Positions 27,088-35,727 of a DNA stretch of 64,000 nucleotides are shown piece by piece. The translations under genes were made by a program, and so were the position numbers. Source of the DNA: Rugamonas fusca (GTDB lineage Bacteria > Pseudomonadota > Gammaproteobacteria > Burkholderiales > Burkholderiaceae_D); assembly GCF_014042365.1 (NCBI RefSeq), contig NZ_JACEZS010000004.1, positions 1 to 64,000 of the forward strand. The letters run 5' to 3'. Under the pieces are notes generated by a model. That model was not told the DNA's origin, did no database searches, and was given only the letters and a program-made list of their open reading frames with translations. Within the stretch, counting starts at the first letter, position 1; the number at the start of each line of letters is the position of its first letter.

Positions 27088-27094
27088 CGGGCCG

Positions 27095-28405
27095 TCAGGC
27101 CGGCGCGGCCTGCGGCGATGCTGGCTGCCCGGCGGCCACGCCGGGTAGCAGCAGCGTCATCATGCTGCCGCCCTGGCTGCGCGCCAGCACCATCTCGCCG
27201 CCCATGGCCGCCACCCGCTCCTTGATGGCGCGGATGCCGAAGGCGTCCCGCGTGGCCTGCTCGGCCTGCAGGATGCCGGCACCGTCCGCGTGCAGCACGA
27301 TGGTCATGGCCTCGGCCTTCAGGTTAAGCGACACGGTCACCGCGCCCGCGCGCGCGAAGCAGGCGATGCTGGTGAGGGCCGCCTGCACTAGCCGGAACAG
27401 GCTGGACGTGAGGTCCAGGGGCAACAGGGCGTTGGCGCTGTCGTCCAGCACCTGCAGCCGGTAGCGCAGCCCGCCGCGCTGTTCCAGCTGGCCCAGCAGC
27501 CATTCGATGGCCGCGCACAGGCCCAGGTCCAGCGTGCTCGGATGCAGGTCGTTGATCACTTCGCGCACCGACTTGATGGTGGCGTCCAGCGTGGCCAGCA
27601 CCTGGCCGGACTGGCGGTGCAGTGCCGCGTGGCGCGCGGCCGTGCGCGCGTGGAGTCGGGCGACATCGAGCCGCATGGCCAGCAGGTTCTGGCCCAGCTC
27701 GTCATGGATGTTGAGCGCGATGCGGCGCCGTTCGTCCTCGCGGATGCGGTCCTGGTGCAGCGTCATGGCGCGCAGCTGGTCCAGCGTGCGCTGCAAGGCG
27801 GCCTCGGTGCGCTTGCGGTCCGTGATGTCGAAGCACATGCCGATCAACAGTTGCGGCTGGCCGTCAGCGTCGAACACGGGCTTCTTGAAGGTCTGCATCT
27901 GGCGGTTTTCGGCGCGCCCCGCACACCACACGAACTCCTCGTTGACAATCAACTGGCCGCCGGCGAAGGCGGCGCGGTCATGGGCCAGGAAGCCTTCCAT
28001 CTGCTCGGAAGGGAAATAGGCGCTGCCGCGGCGGCCCTCCAGCAGCGCGAACGGCACGCCGAATAATTCCTCACACGCCGTGTTCATCATCACAAAGCGC
28101 GACTGGCCATCCTTGATGAACAGCGGTGCGGGCAGCATGGCGACGATTTCGCGCAGTTGCAGTTCGGCGCTGGCGTTCGCCTGGGCGGCGGCCAGGTGCG
28201 CGGCGGCATCGGCCCGCTGGCGCACGTCGGCCACGTGCCGGCGCCACAGCAACACGCCAGCCAGCAGCGACATGCCGCTAGCGACCAGGTAGCCCGCGTC
28301 GGCAAGGGCGGGATGGCCCCAGGCGGCCCCGCCCAGCCAGCCGGCCAGCAGCAGGGCTGCGCCGGCACTTGCCGGGCGCAGGAGGAGAGTCGACCAATTG
28401 TTCAT
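27095..28405 (-). CDS. PAS histidine kinase (NarX/HisKA_3 type) with degenerate N-box
   Basis: Encodes 436 aa from ATG 28405; an ATG 17 codons upstream is possible and neither has a clear ribosome site. Two membrane helices (about 8-50) and a short coil lead to a PAS domain (about 95-205, LREIVAMLPAPLFIKDGQSRFVMMNTACEELFG). A HisKA_3 dimerisation helix follows, with the phospho-acceptor His in IALNIHDELGQNL (about 232). The ATPase part keeps ADGAGI and FGIRAIKERVAAMGG. Its N-box, usually QEALTNVxKHA, reads QAALTSIACFA, losing the Glu and Asn that bind Mg-ATP. It may be a poor kinase, a phosphatase, or a partner in heterodimers. No response regulator is adjacent. The nos cluster lies next door and convergent. 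Confidence 0.78.
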   Translation of the reverse strand: MNNWSTLLLRPASAGAALLLAGWLGGAAWGHPALADAGYLVASGMSLLAGVLLWRRHVADVRQRADAAAHLAAAQANASAELQLREIVAMLPAPLFIKDGQSRFVMMNTACEELFGVPFALLEGRRGSAYFPSEQMEGFLAHDRAAFAGGQLIVNEEFVWCAGRAENRQMQTFKKPVFDADGQPQLLIGMCFDITDRKRTEAALQRTLDQLRAMTLHQDRIREDERRRIALNIHDELGQNLLAMRLDVARLHARTAARHAALHRQSGQVLATLDATIKSVREVINDLHPSTLDLGLCAAIEWLLGQLEQRGGLRYRLQVLDDSANALLPLDLTSSLFRLVQAALTSIACFARAGAVTVSLNLKAEAMTIVLHADGAGILQAEQATRDAFGIRAIKERVAAMGGEMVLARSQGGSMMTLLLPGVAAGQPASPQAAPA

Positions 28406-28516
28406 CACGGAAAAAGCAGGGGTGGGACCAAGGGCATCGTCCGCGCCTGGCGACATGGCGCGGCGAAATGTTGGGGTATTGTAATGATAATTTGGTTGAT
28501 TTGTCTTTCTTTTAAT
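28401..28516. repeat. Direct repeat copy R1 (covers the kinase start)
   Basis: This ~115-bp segment recurs, diverged, at 28784-28900. Both share GCGGAAAA/ACGGAAAA near the left end, CGTCC-G-GCCTGGCG in the middle, and an almost identical right end from GTATTGTAATGAT to TTGATTTGTCTTTC and TTTTAAT. R1 spans the start codon of the leftward kinase and its presumed promoter. Confidence 0.7.
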
Positions 28517-28586
28517 GTAATAAATCCTTTGGGGGAGATTCACCGATTCCCTAGTCATTCGTCGGCGGTGTGCCGCGGGTTGGCCG

Positions 28587-28757
28587 GTGTCAGGTCTGTC
28601 ATTCGGACAGTCGCCGCACACCTTTGATGTTTCTCATGGCGCGTCGTTTTGATTGTTCTAATGGCTACGTTTGGACGCTGTTAGGCACATGCGACTGCTA
28701 CATTGTTTGATTAAGTTCAAAGGTGTGAGCCGTGAGTCCAAATGACAGACCTGACAC
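28587..28757. mobile_element. MITE-like element, copy 1
   Basis: A 171-bp segment with terminal inverted repeats. The left end GTGTCAGGTCTGTCATTCGG and the inverted right end GTGTCAGGTCTGTCATTTGG continue as imperfect arms for about 42 bp (ACACCTTTGA on both). No coding content and no clear target duplication. A second copy with the same ends is at 30695-30861. Confidence 0.7.
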
Positions 28758-28783
28758 AGATTCGGATTCGCAGATTCGCCCAT

Positions 28784-28900
28784 TCATTGCGGAAAATGCA
28801 AAGGGATCAGACCAGGTGCGCCGTCCGTGCCTGGCGGCAAGCTGCGGCTGGGTGTTGTTGTATTGTAATGATTATTTGATTGATTTGTCTTTCTTTTAAT
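28784..28900. repeat. Direct repeat copy R2
   Basis: Second copy of the ~115-bp segment at 28401-28516, same orientation, roughly three-quarters identical over the whole length and nearly identical over its last ~40 bp. It drives no obvious leftward gene. R1 and R2 flank the first MITE-like element. Confidence 0.7.
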
Positions 28901-29007
28901 ATCATATGTGTTTTGTCCCCAGGGACATGCGGACTGGACAACTCTGGAGGAAGGAGGTCGCTGAATGTTCCACCACACAACACACACCGTCACTACCGGA
29001 ACGGCAC

Positions 29008-29241
29008 ATGCAAATACATATCTTCAGAGGGCCCGGCCGGGTATTCGGCTTCACGTTGGCGCCAACTGGTGACAACCTGCCGGGAAAATATGCGCCTTGG
29101 ACGGCGTTCAAGACGATAGAACTGAACCGACATGCACACACACCAGGCGTTGACGCCAATGAATGCCTGGATGACATAGAGACCTACGGCGTCCATGTGA
29201 CCGATGCGCACGTCCGCATTACCGAGGCGGCGCTCAGTTGA
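29008..29241 (+). CDS. Small conserved-type hypothetical protein
   Basis: Encodes 77 aa beginning MQIHIFRGPGRVFGFT. It has a compact mixed alpha/beta look (LPGKYAPWTAFKTIELNR, ANECLDDIETYGVHVTDAHVRITE) with no signal or membrane segment. Similar short proteins occur in other Burkholderiales as I recall them, with no known function. The frame stays open 34 codons upstream of this ATG, but that part looks non-coding. It lies between the two MITE-like elements, partnered only by the S41 peptidase-like gene. Confidence 0.6.
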   Translation: MQIHIFRGPGRVFGFTLAPTGDNLPGKYAPWTAFKTIELNRHAHTPGVDANECLDDIETYGVHVTDAHVRITEAALS

Positions 29242-29375
29242 TGTCACCGGCGCATGTCGCGGTGCCGGCCATGCCCGGTTCCCCTGTTGTCGCCCTCCGG
29301 TGCGGGACAAGGGGACTGAAGCCATCAATGCTTGTCGAAGAATGCCATAGTCTGGGCCCCCCTGCGCTGAACACT

Positions 29376-30692
29376 ATGCTGCGCTTACTTTTACTAACCG
29401 TCATCGCGATTCTCATGGGATCGCCAACGTGTGCCTGGGCGGCGCCCGTCGAAGCGCCGATCACCGTCCCGCAATTCCGTGAGGACCTGGACTTCCTGCG
29501 CCGCACCTTGATGCAAAGTCATCCCGACCTCCAGTTTTCCAGTGATGTGGCAGCGCTGGAGGCGGCGATACGCGCCCTTGCCAGCGACACGCGGACGCCC
29601 ATCAGCCAGGACGAGGCGTGGCGACGTCTTGCGACGTTGAACCCGCTGTTCGCGGACGGGCACCTGTCGGTGGGCTTTCCTGACTGGCAAACGGCCGCCA
29701 TCGCCCACCTGCGCGAAGGCGCTACTTTGTTTCCCTATGAGGTCAGCCTGGATGACGATGGCTTGCATATCGGGGCGCTGTTGGGCGGCGCCGCGACGCC
29801 GTTGCAAGGCGCCCGCATCATTGCCATCAATGGCGAGCCGGCGGACTTGGTGACCGCCGCGCTGATGCGACGCATGCACGGCGAAACGGCCTTGTTCCGT
29901 TCCGGTTTGCTGGCCCAACGCTGGTGGTTCTACTACTGGAAAATGTACGGGGTCCCCCCCAGCTACCGGCTGACGATGGCGCAGGGTGGCCGGACCTTTT
30001 CCATTGAAACCATGGGCAGCAAGGAGTTGCCATTGCTGTTGCGCGATGCCGCCGCATTCGACCGGCAGTTTCATTTCGCCTTCCAGCCGGACGGGAGCGC
30101 CATCCTGACCATTGATAGCTTCGCCCCTGCCGACCGCGGCAAATTCCTTGCCTTTACGCGTGATGCCTTCGCCCGGCTGCGACAGGCGGGCACGGGCCAA
30201 TTGACCATCGACATCAGCAGGAATGGCGGCGGGGACGATGCCATGTGGCTCGATGGCTTGATGCCCTATCTGGCCACCAGCGCCTACCGGACCGGCTCCA
30301 CCTACAAGAAAAGAGTGGTGGAAGCGAACGTCGAACGGGGCGAAGTCGCTGGGCAAGTGGTCACTGGTTCAATTTCGACATGGCATACGCCGCAGCTGGA
30401 CGGTGACCTGTTATTCAAGGGTAAAACCTTGGTCGCCATCGGGCCGGGAACATACTCGTCCGCTGTACTGTTCGCCAACGTCATGCACGACTTCTGCTTT
30501 GGCACCCTGGTGGGGCATGGCGGCGCGGCGCGCCGGACGCAATCGGGTGGCGTGCGCCGATTTGTCTTGCCCAATTCCAAACTGGTCTTATGGGTGCCGC
30601 GCTTCGTGCTGGCGCCGCCGGTTGCGACTGCGCCAGCGGACTTGCTTGAAGTGCAGGCGGACCAGTCGGCAACTTGCGCCAGCAGGAGATGA
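29376..30692 (+). CDS. S41-family peptidase-like secreted protein
   Basis: Encodes 438 aa. The start at 29376 gives a signal peptide (LRLLLLTVIAILMGSPTCAWA-AP); the frame is open 46 codons further, without one. The C-terminal half has the tail-specific protease core: SAILTIDSFAPADRGKF, then TGQLTIDISRNGGGDDAMW and GPGTYSSAVLFANVM (about residue 358), where the second Ser is the likely nucleophile. A clear catalytic Lys in the usual place is not obvious. An N-terminal helical domain (QFREDLDFLRRTLMQSHPDL) matches S41 relatives. The substrate is unknown. The gene lies between the MITE-like elements; its stop is 2 nt before copy 2. Confidence 0.75.
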   Translation: MLRLLLLTVIAILMGSPTCAWAAPVEAPITVPQFREDLDFLRRTLMQSHPDLQFSSDVAALEAAIRALASDTRTPISQDEAWRRLATLNPLFADGHLSVGFPDWQTAAIAHLREGATLFPYEVSLDDDGLHIGALLGGAATPLQGARIIAINGEPADLVTAALMRRMHGETALFRSGLLAQRWWFYYWKMYGVPPSYRLTMAQGGRTFSIETMGSKELPLLLRDAAAFDRQFHFAFQPDGSAILTIDSFAPADRGKFLAFTRDAFARLRQAGTGQLTIDISRNGGGDDAMWLDGLMPYLATSAYRTGSTYKKRVVEANVERGEVAGQVVTGSISTWHTPQLDGDLLFKGKTLVAIGPGTYSSAVLFANVMHDFCFGTLVGHGGAARRTQSGGVRRFVLPNSKLVLWVPRFVLAPPVATAPADLLEVQADQSATCASRR

Positions 30693-30694
30693 GG

Positions 30695-30861
30695 GTGTCA
30701 GGTCTGTCTTTCGGACAGTTGCGGCGCCTTGTTGAGTTTTCTCATGACGCCCATCGAATTTTAGGATAGCTGTGATGAGAGATCGCCTATCACAATTGAA
30801 TGTGCCGCGATTGAGAAAGCACAAGGGTATTGTCCTTGTGTCCAAATGACAGACCTGACAC
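30695..30861. mobile_element. MITE-like element, copy 2
   Basis: A 167-bp segment with the same ends as copy 1: GTGTCAGGTCTGTC at the left and its inverse GACAGACCTGACAC at the right. Inner arms share CCTTGT and TTTTCTCA/TTTCTCA blocks, so the whole element can fold back on itself. Interior sequence differs strongly from copy 1. Confidence 0.7.
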
Positions 30862-30901
30862 CGACTTTTGATGCCGGCTTGATACCGAAGGTTTGCTGCC
30901 C

Positions 30902-30949
30902 AAAAAAATCGGGGACATGACACCGTTCATCGACCGTGTCACGCCCCCG
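30902..30949. repeat. AAATCGGGGAC-type palindromic repeat, degenerate copy
   Basis: AAAAAATCGGGGAC starts an imperfect hairpin: TGACAC (30918-30923) pairs with GTGTCA (30936-30941), and CGGGG pairs with CCCCG outside it. It lies 20 bp past the ppc stop and could help terminate ppc transcription. Confidence 0.55.
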
Positions 30950-30969
30950 CCATGGCCCAACCGCTGGCG

Positions 30970-33792
30970 TCAGCCCGTGTTGCGCAGGCCAGCCGCCACG
31001 CCGTTGATCGACAGGTGGATGCCGCGGTGCACGCGTTCATCGACCTTGCCTGGCTCCTTGCTGATGGCGCGGTGGCGCTTGATCAGTTCCACCTGCAAGT
31101 GGTTGAGCGGATCCAGGTAGGCGAAGCGGTTCTGGATCGAGCGCGCCAGCAGCGGGTTGCCCGCCAGCCGCTCGGTGGCGCCCGTGATGCTTTGCAGGAT
31201 GCGCAGCGTGTGGTCGTGCTCCTCCGTGATGCGCTTGAAGATGCGCTCGCGCAGTTCCTTGTCCTGCACCAGTTCCGCGTAGCGCGAGGCGATCGCCATG
31301 TCGGTCTTGGCCAGCACCATGTCCATGTTCGACAGCAGCGTGGCGAAGAATGGCCAGTGCTGGAACATGGCGCGCAGCTGGGCCACGCGTTCCTCCTGGT
31401 CGCCGTCCGCGATCCAGCCGCCGATGGCGCTGCCGAAGCCGTACCAGCCCGGCAGCAGCAAACGGCACTGGCCCCACGAGAAGCCCCATGGAATGGCGCG
31501 CAGGTCTTCGATGCGCTTGGTCGACTTGCGCGAGGCGGGACGGGAACCGAGGTTCAGTTCCGCGATCTCGGCGATCGGGGTGGCGGCGAAGAAGTAGTCG
31601 GTGAAGCCGGGCGTCTCATAGACCAGGTTGCGGTAAGCCTTGTAGGCGCGGTCGGAAATCTCGGCCATCACGGCTTCGAAGCCGCGCAGCCGGGCCTGGT
31701 GGGCGCTGTCTTCCGACTGCGGCATCAGGCTCGCTTCCAGCGTGGCCGCCACCAGCAGTTCCAGGTTGCGGCGGCCGATGTCCTTGTTGGAGAACTTGGA
31801 GGCGATGATCTCGCCCTGTTCCGTCAGGCGGATCTGGCCGTTGACGGTGCCGTGCGGCTGGGCCAGGATGGCTTCGTAGCTGGGGCCACCGCCGCGGCCG
31901 ACCGTGCCGCCGCGGCCGTGGAACAGGCGCAGCTTGACGCCGGCCTTTTCGAATACGGTCACGAGGTGGGTTTCGGCCTTGTACAGTTCCCAGTTCGAGG
32001 TCAGGAAGCCGCCGTCCTTGTTCGAGTCCGAGTAGCCCAGCATGACTTCCTGGATCTCGCCTTGCTTGGCGATCAGCTGGCGCACCAGCGGCACCGCCAT
32101 CACGGCTTCCATGATGCCGGCCGCGCGCTGCAGGTCGGGGATGGTTTCGAACAGCGGGATCACCATCAGGTCCAGTTCCGGCTCGGCCAGGCGCAGCAAG
32201 CCCATTTCCTTTTGCAGCAGCAGCACTTCCAGCAGGTCGGACACGGTCTCCGTGTGCGAGATGATGTAGTTGCGGATCGCGCGCGCGCCGTAGCGGGCGC
32301 GGATCTGGCGCGCCGCGCGCAGGATGGTCAGTTCCGATTCCGTCTCGGCCGAGTAGCTGATGTAGGGCGTGTACAACAGGCGTGGCTGGCTCAGTTCACT
32401 GAGCAGCAGGTCGACCTTGGCTTCTTCATCGAGCGCCGCATAGTCATGCAGCACGCCGGCCTGGGCGAACAATTCCGTCAGCACGCGCTCGTGCACGTCC
32501 GAACTCTGGCGCATGTCCAGCGACGCCAGGTGGAAGCCGAAGATGTCGGCCGCGCGCTTGAGCGTGGACAGGCGCGGCTTGACCAGCATGCCGCCGTGGT
32601 TCGCTTCCAGCGAATCGATCAGCACTTGCAGGTCGGCCGAGAATTCGGCGGCCGTGGCGTACGGTTCCGCGTGGCCCACTTCCTTGCGCAGGATGTTGGT
32701 GGCGCCCAGCGCGCGGGCCGAGCTGGCCAGGCGCGCGTAGATGCCAATCAGGGCGCGGCGGTACGGTTCGTCGCTGCGGTGGGCCGAGGTGTCGGGCGAG
32801 CTGTCGGCCAATTGCTGCAATTCCGGGCTGCACGCGACCATCAGGGTCGAGACGGACAGCTCGGCGCCGCAGGTGTGCGCTTCTTCCAGGTAGAAGTCGA
32901 GGATGGTGGTGGCGTGGCGTTCCAGCGCGTGCTGCATGGTGCCGGCGTTGACGTTGGGGTTGCCATCGCGGTCGCCGCCGATCCAGCTGCCCATCTGCAC
33001 GTAGGGCGCGTTGATGGCGGTGCCTTCGGTGGCCGGGTAGTGCTGGGCGATGTCGGCTTCGATGTCGTCGTACAGGCCGGGCAGCTCGCGCAGGAAGGTG
33101 ATGCGGTAGTAGGACAGGGCGTTTTCAATCTCGTCGGCCACGGTCAGCTTGGAGTAGCGCAGCATGCGGGTCTGCCACAGCGTGGCCACGCGCGCGCGCA
33201 GCAGGTGCACGTTGGCGGCCCGCTCCTTGGGCGTGAGCGGCAGGTCGCGCTCGGCCAGCAGGCGGGCGATGTCGTGCTCGGCGTCGAGGATGGACTTGCG
33301 CTGCACTTCGGTCGGGTGGGCCGTCAGCACGGGCGAAATCAGGGCGTCCTGGAAGAAGGTGGCCACCGTGTCCTGGGCCACGCCGGCGTCCTTGAGCTTG
33401 CCCAGCGCGAAATTGATGCTGCCTTGCTGGGGCGCCGAGCCGGCCAGCAGGTGCGCCCGGCGGCGGCGGATGTGGTGCTGGTCCTCGGCGATGTTGGCCA
33501 GGTGCGAGAAGTAGGAGAACGCGCGCACCACGGAGATGGTCTGCTCGCGTGTCAGTATCTTGAGCATGCCGTCCAGTTCCTTGGCCGCGCCGGCGTCGGC
33601 CTCGCGGCGGAAGCGCACGGCCGTCTGGCGGATGGTCTCGACCACGGCGAACACTTCCTCGCCTTCCTGTTCGAGCAGCACCTCGCCCAGCAGGCGGCCC
33701 AGCAGGCGGATGTCTTCCTTGAGCGGCGCGTCCTTGTCGGCTTGCGCGTCCACGCCCGGTTGTTCGTCTATTGCACTAGATTGTTTTGCCAT
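30970..33792 (-). CDS. ppc: Phosphoenolpyruvate carboxylase
   Basis: Encodes 940 aa starting MAKQSSAIDEQPG, within the usual bacterial length. Hallmarks in order: VLTAHPTEVQRKS with the catalytic His; GGDRDGNPNV; the second active-site motif LFHGRGGTVGRGGGP; QGEIIASKF; WGFSWGQCRLLLPGWYG; and the invariant C-terminus GLRNTG. It carboxylates PEP with bicarbonate to oxaloacetate, refilling the TCA cycle. It is divergent from the haem operon across about 150 bp. The frame is open far upstream of the chosen ATG but that sequence is antisense to hemC and non-coding. Confidence 0.97.
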   Translation of the reverse strand: MAKQSSAIDEQPGVDAQADKDAPLKEDIRLLGRLLGEVLLEQEGEEVFAVVETIRQTAVRFRREADAGAAKELDGMLKILTREQTISVVRAFSYFSHLANIAEDQHHIRRRRAHLLAGSAPQQGSINFALGKLKDAGVAQDTVATFFQDALISPVLTAHPTEVQRKSILDAEHDIARLLAERDLPLTPKERAANVHLLRARVATLWQTRMLRYSKLTVADEIENALSYYRITFLRELPGLYDDIEADIAQHYPATEGTAINAPYVQMGSWIGGDRDGNPNVNAGTMQHALERHATTILDFYLEEAHTCGAELSVSTLMVACSPELQQLADSSPDTSAHRSDEPYRRALIGIYARLASSARALGATNILRKEVGHAEPYATAAEFSADLQVLIDSLEANHGGMLVKPRLSTLKRAADIFGFHLASLDMRQSSDVHERVLTELFAQAGVLHDYAALDEEAKVDLLLSELSQPRLLYTPYISYSAETESELTILRAARQIRARYGARAIRNYIISHTETVSDLLEVLLLQKEMGLLRLAEPELDLMVIPLFETIPDLQRAAGIMEAVMAVPLVRQLIAKQGEIQEVMLGYSDSNKDGGFLTSNWELYKAETHLVTVFEKAGVKLRLFHGRGGTVGRGGGPSYEAILAQPHGTVNGQIRLTEQGEIIASKFSNKDIGRRNLELLVAATLEASLMPQSEDSAHQARLRGFEAVMAEISDRAYKAYRNLVYETPGFTDYFFAATPIAEIAELNLGSRPASRKSTKRIEDLRAIPWGFSWGQCRLLLPGWYGFGSAIGGWIADGDQEERVAQLRAMFQHWPFFATLLSNMDMVLAKTDMAIASRYAELVQDKELRERIFKRITEEHDHTLRILQSITGATERLAGNPLLARSIQNRFAYLDPLNHLQVELIKRHRAISKEPGKVDERVHRGIHLSINGVAAGLRNTG

Positions 33793-33940
33793 GTGATGAG
33801 TCGCAAAAATGATGTATGTCGGTGCAAAGGCTTGTGGCCCGGTTCTGCAAGAGGCGCCCATGATAAAATTTATGATCTTAAACATGCGCGAAATAACTGG
33901 CCACCGCCGGTTAGCGTCGGCTACAGCGAAAGAACTGGTT

Positions 33941-34927
33941 TTGAAAACTTCCGAATTGGTCCAACCTCTCCCGTCCAGATTGATCATCGCGTCGCGCGAA
34001 AGCCGTCTTGCCATGTGGCAAGCCGAGCACGTGCGGGCACGCTTAGCTGCATTATATCCGCAGTGCAGCATTGAGATTCTGGGAATGACCACCCGTGGCG
34101 ACCAGATCCTGGACCGCGCCCTGTCCAAGGTGGGCGGCAAGGGCTTGTTCGTCAAGGAACTGGAAGTGGCCATGGCCGAAGGCCGGGCCGACCTGGCCGT
34201 CCATTCGCTCAAGGACGTGCCGATGGAGCTGCCCGAGGGCTTCGCGCTGGCCGCCGTGCTGGAACGCGAAGACCCGCGCGACGCCTTCGTCTCCAACGAT
34301 TACGCCTCGCTGGCTGAACTGCCGGCCGGCGCCGTGGTGGGCACGAGCAGCCTGCGCCGCCAGTCGCTGATCGCGGCCCGCTATCCGCACCTGGTGATCC
34401 AGCCCTTGCGCGGCAACCTCGATACCCGGCTGGGCAAGCTGGACCGGGGCGACTACGCGGCCATCATCCTGGCCGCCGCCGGCTTGAAGCGCCTCGGCCT
34501 GCCGCAGCGCATCCGTGCCTTGCTGGAGCCGGAAACGAGCTTGCCGGCCGCTGGCCAGGGCGCGATGGCGATCGAGATCGCCGAACGCAACGACGGCCTG
34601 GACCTGCACGCGCTGCTGGCGCCGCTGAACCACGAGGCCACGGCGCAAGCCGTGGCGGCCGAGCGCAAGGTGTCCAAGGTGTTCGGCGGCAGCTGCCAGA
34701 TTCCGCTGGCCGCCTTCGCGACCGTCGATGCGGGCCAGATGCGCCTGCGCGCCATGGTGGCCACGCCGGACGGCAGCCGCATGGCCAGCGCCGAAGTGAG
34801 CGGCCCGGCCACCACCCCGGAACAGCTGGGCGAGCAGGTGGCCGAGCTGCTGCGCGGCCAGGACGCGGAAGCCATCCTGGCCGTGTGCGCCACGGCGGCG
34901 CCGGCCGACGACCAGCCGGCCGCCTGA
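33941..34927 (+). CDS. hemC: Hydroxymethylbilane synthase (porphobilinogen deaminase)
   Basis: Encodes 328 aa if the TTG at 33941 is used; ATG codons at 33860, 33872 and 33884 are in frame but would add unaligned residues, and no start has a strong ribosome site. Family motifs: [66 protein letters not shown] and the dipyrromethane-binding Cys in FGGSCQIPL (about residue 250). It polymerises four porphobilinogens to hydroxymethylbilane. First gene of hemC-hemD-hemX-hemY; hemD starts 5 nt after its stop. Confidence 0.95.
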   Translation: MKTSELVQPLPSRLIIASRESRLAMWQAEHVRARLAALYPQCSIEILGMTTRGDQILDRALSKVGGKGLFVKELEVAMAEGRADLAVHSLKDVPMELPEGFALAAVLEREDPRDAFVSNDYASLAELPAGAVVGTSSLRRQSLIAARYPHLVIQPLRGNLDTRLGKLDRGDYAAIILAAAGLKRLGLPQRIRALLEPETSLPAAGQGAMAIEIAERNDGLDLHALLAPLNHEATAQAVAAERKVSKVFGGSCQIPLAAFATVDAGQMRLRAMVATPDGSRMASAEVSGPATTPEQLGEQVAELLRGQDAEAILAVCATAAPADDQPAA

Positions 34928-34932
34928 GTCGG

Positions 34933-35727
34933 ATGGCCGGCACGGTCGTCATCACGCGGCCCGCGGCGCAGGCCGGGGCGCTGGCGGCCCGCATCGCCGC
35001 CAGCGGGCGCGATGTGGCGCTGCTGCCGCTGCTGGAAATCGCGCCGCTGGCCGATCCGGCCCCGCTGCAGGCAGTACTGGCCGGCCTGGCCGGTTACGCC
35101 ATGGTGGCCTTCGTGTCGCCCAACGCGATTGACGCGGCTTTCGCGCACATCACACACTGGCCGGACGGCGTGACGCTGGCCGTGCTGGGCGAGGGCAGCC
35201 GCGCGGCCCTGGCCGCGCACGGCATCACGCCGGCCAACGCCACCATCGTCAGCCCGGCCGATACGGCCCACAGCGATTCCGAACACTTGCTGCAAACGCT
35301 GGACCTGGCGGCCCTGCGCGGGCGCCGCGTGCTGATCGTGCGCGGCGAGCAGGGCAGGGAACTGATGGCCGATGGCTTGCGCGCGGCCGGCGCCGAGGTC
35401 ACCGTGGTGGCCGCGTACCGGCGCGCCGTGCCGGCCCTGACGCCGGCCCTGGCCGACCAGCTGCGCGGCCTGCTGGCCCAGCCCAACGACTGGATCATCA
35501 CCAGTTCCGAGGCGCTGCGCGGACTAGTGGGCTTGCTGGAACAGCTGGGGCGGCAAGAAAACGCTGGCGCCAATGGCTCGAAATATGTTGTAATGATGCA
35601 ACAACAGCATCTGATTATCCCGCACGCCCGGATTGCCGAAACGGCAAGCCATTTGGGCTTTACCCGACTGACGCTCACAGGATCAGGCGACGAACGACTG
35701 CTCGCCGCGTTACAATCACACCCATGA
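34933..35727 (+). CDS. hemD: Uroporphyrinogen-III synthase
   Basis: Encodes 264 aa. The two-lobed HemD fold is recognisable from VVITRPAAQAGALAARI at the N-terminus, VAFVSPNAIDAAF, LRGRRVLIVRGEQGRELMADGLRAAGAEVTVVAAYRR in the hinge region, and DWIITSSEALRGLVGLL. It cyclises hydroxymethylbilane to uroporphyrinogen III with D-ring inversion. It overlaps hemX by 4 nt (ATGA), so it is co-translated in the haem operon. Confidence 0.93.
   Translation: MAGTVVITRPAAQAGALAARIAASGRDVALLPLLEIAPLADPAPLQAVLAGLAGYAMVAFVSPNAIDAAFAHITHWPDGVTLAVLGEGSRAALAAHGITPANATIVSPADTAHSDSEHLLQTLDLAALRGRRVLIVRGEQGRELMADGLRAAGAEVTVVAAYRRAVPALTPALADQLRGLLAQPNDWIITSSEALRGLVGLLEQLGRQENAGANGSKYVVMMQQQHLIIPHARIAETASHLGFTRLTLTGSGDERLLAALQSHP

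Noticed and set aside
28784..28993. 69-codon leftward frame resembling the kinase's upstream codons
   Set aside because: The resemblance comes from the duplicated DNA segment, and those upstream codons are probably not translated in the kinase either.
30952..34074. 1,040-codon rightward open frame opposite ppc
   Set aside because: A shadow of ppc, whose motifs from HPTE to the C-terminal GLRNTG are all intact on the other strand.
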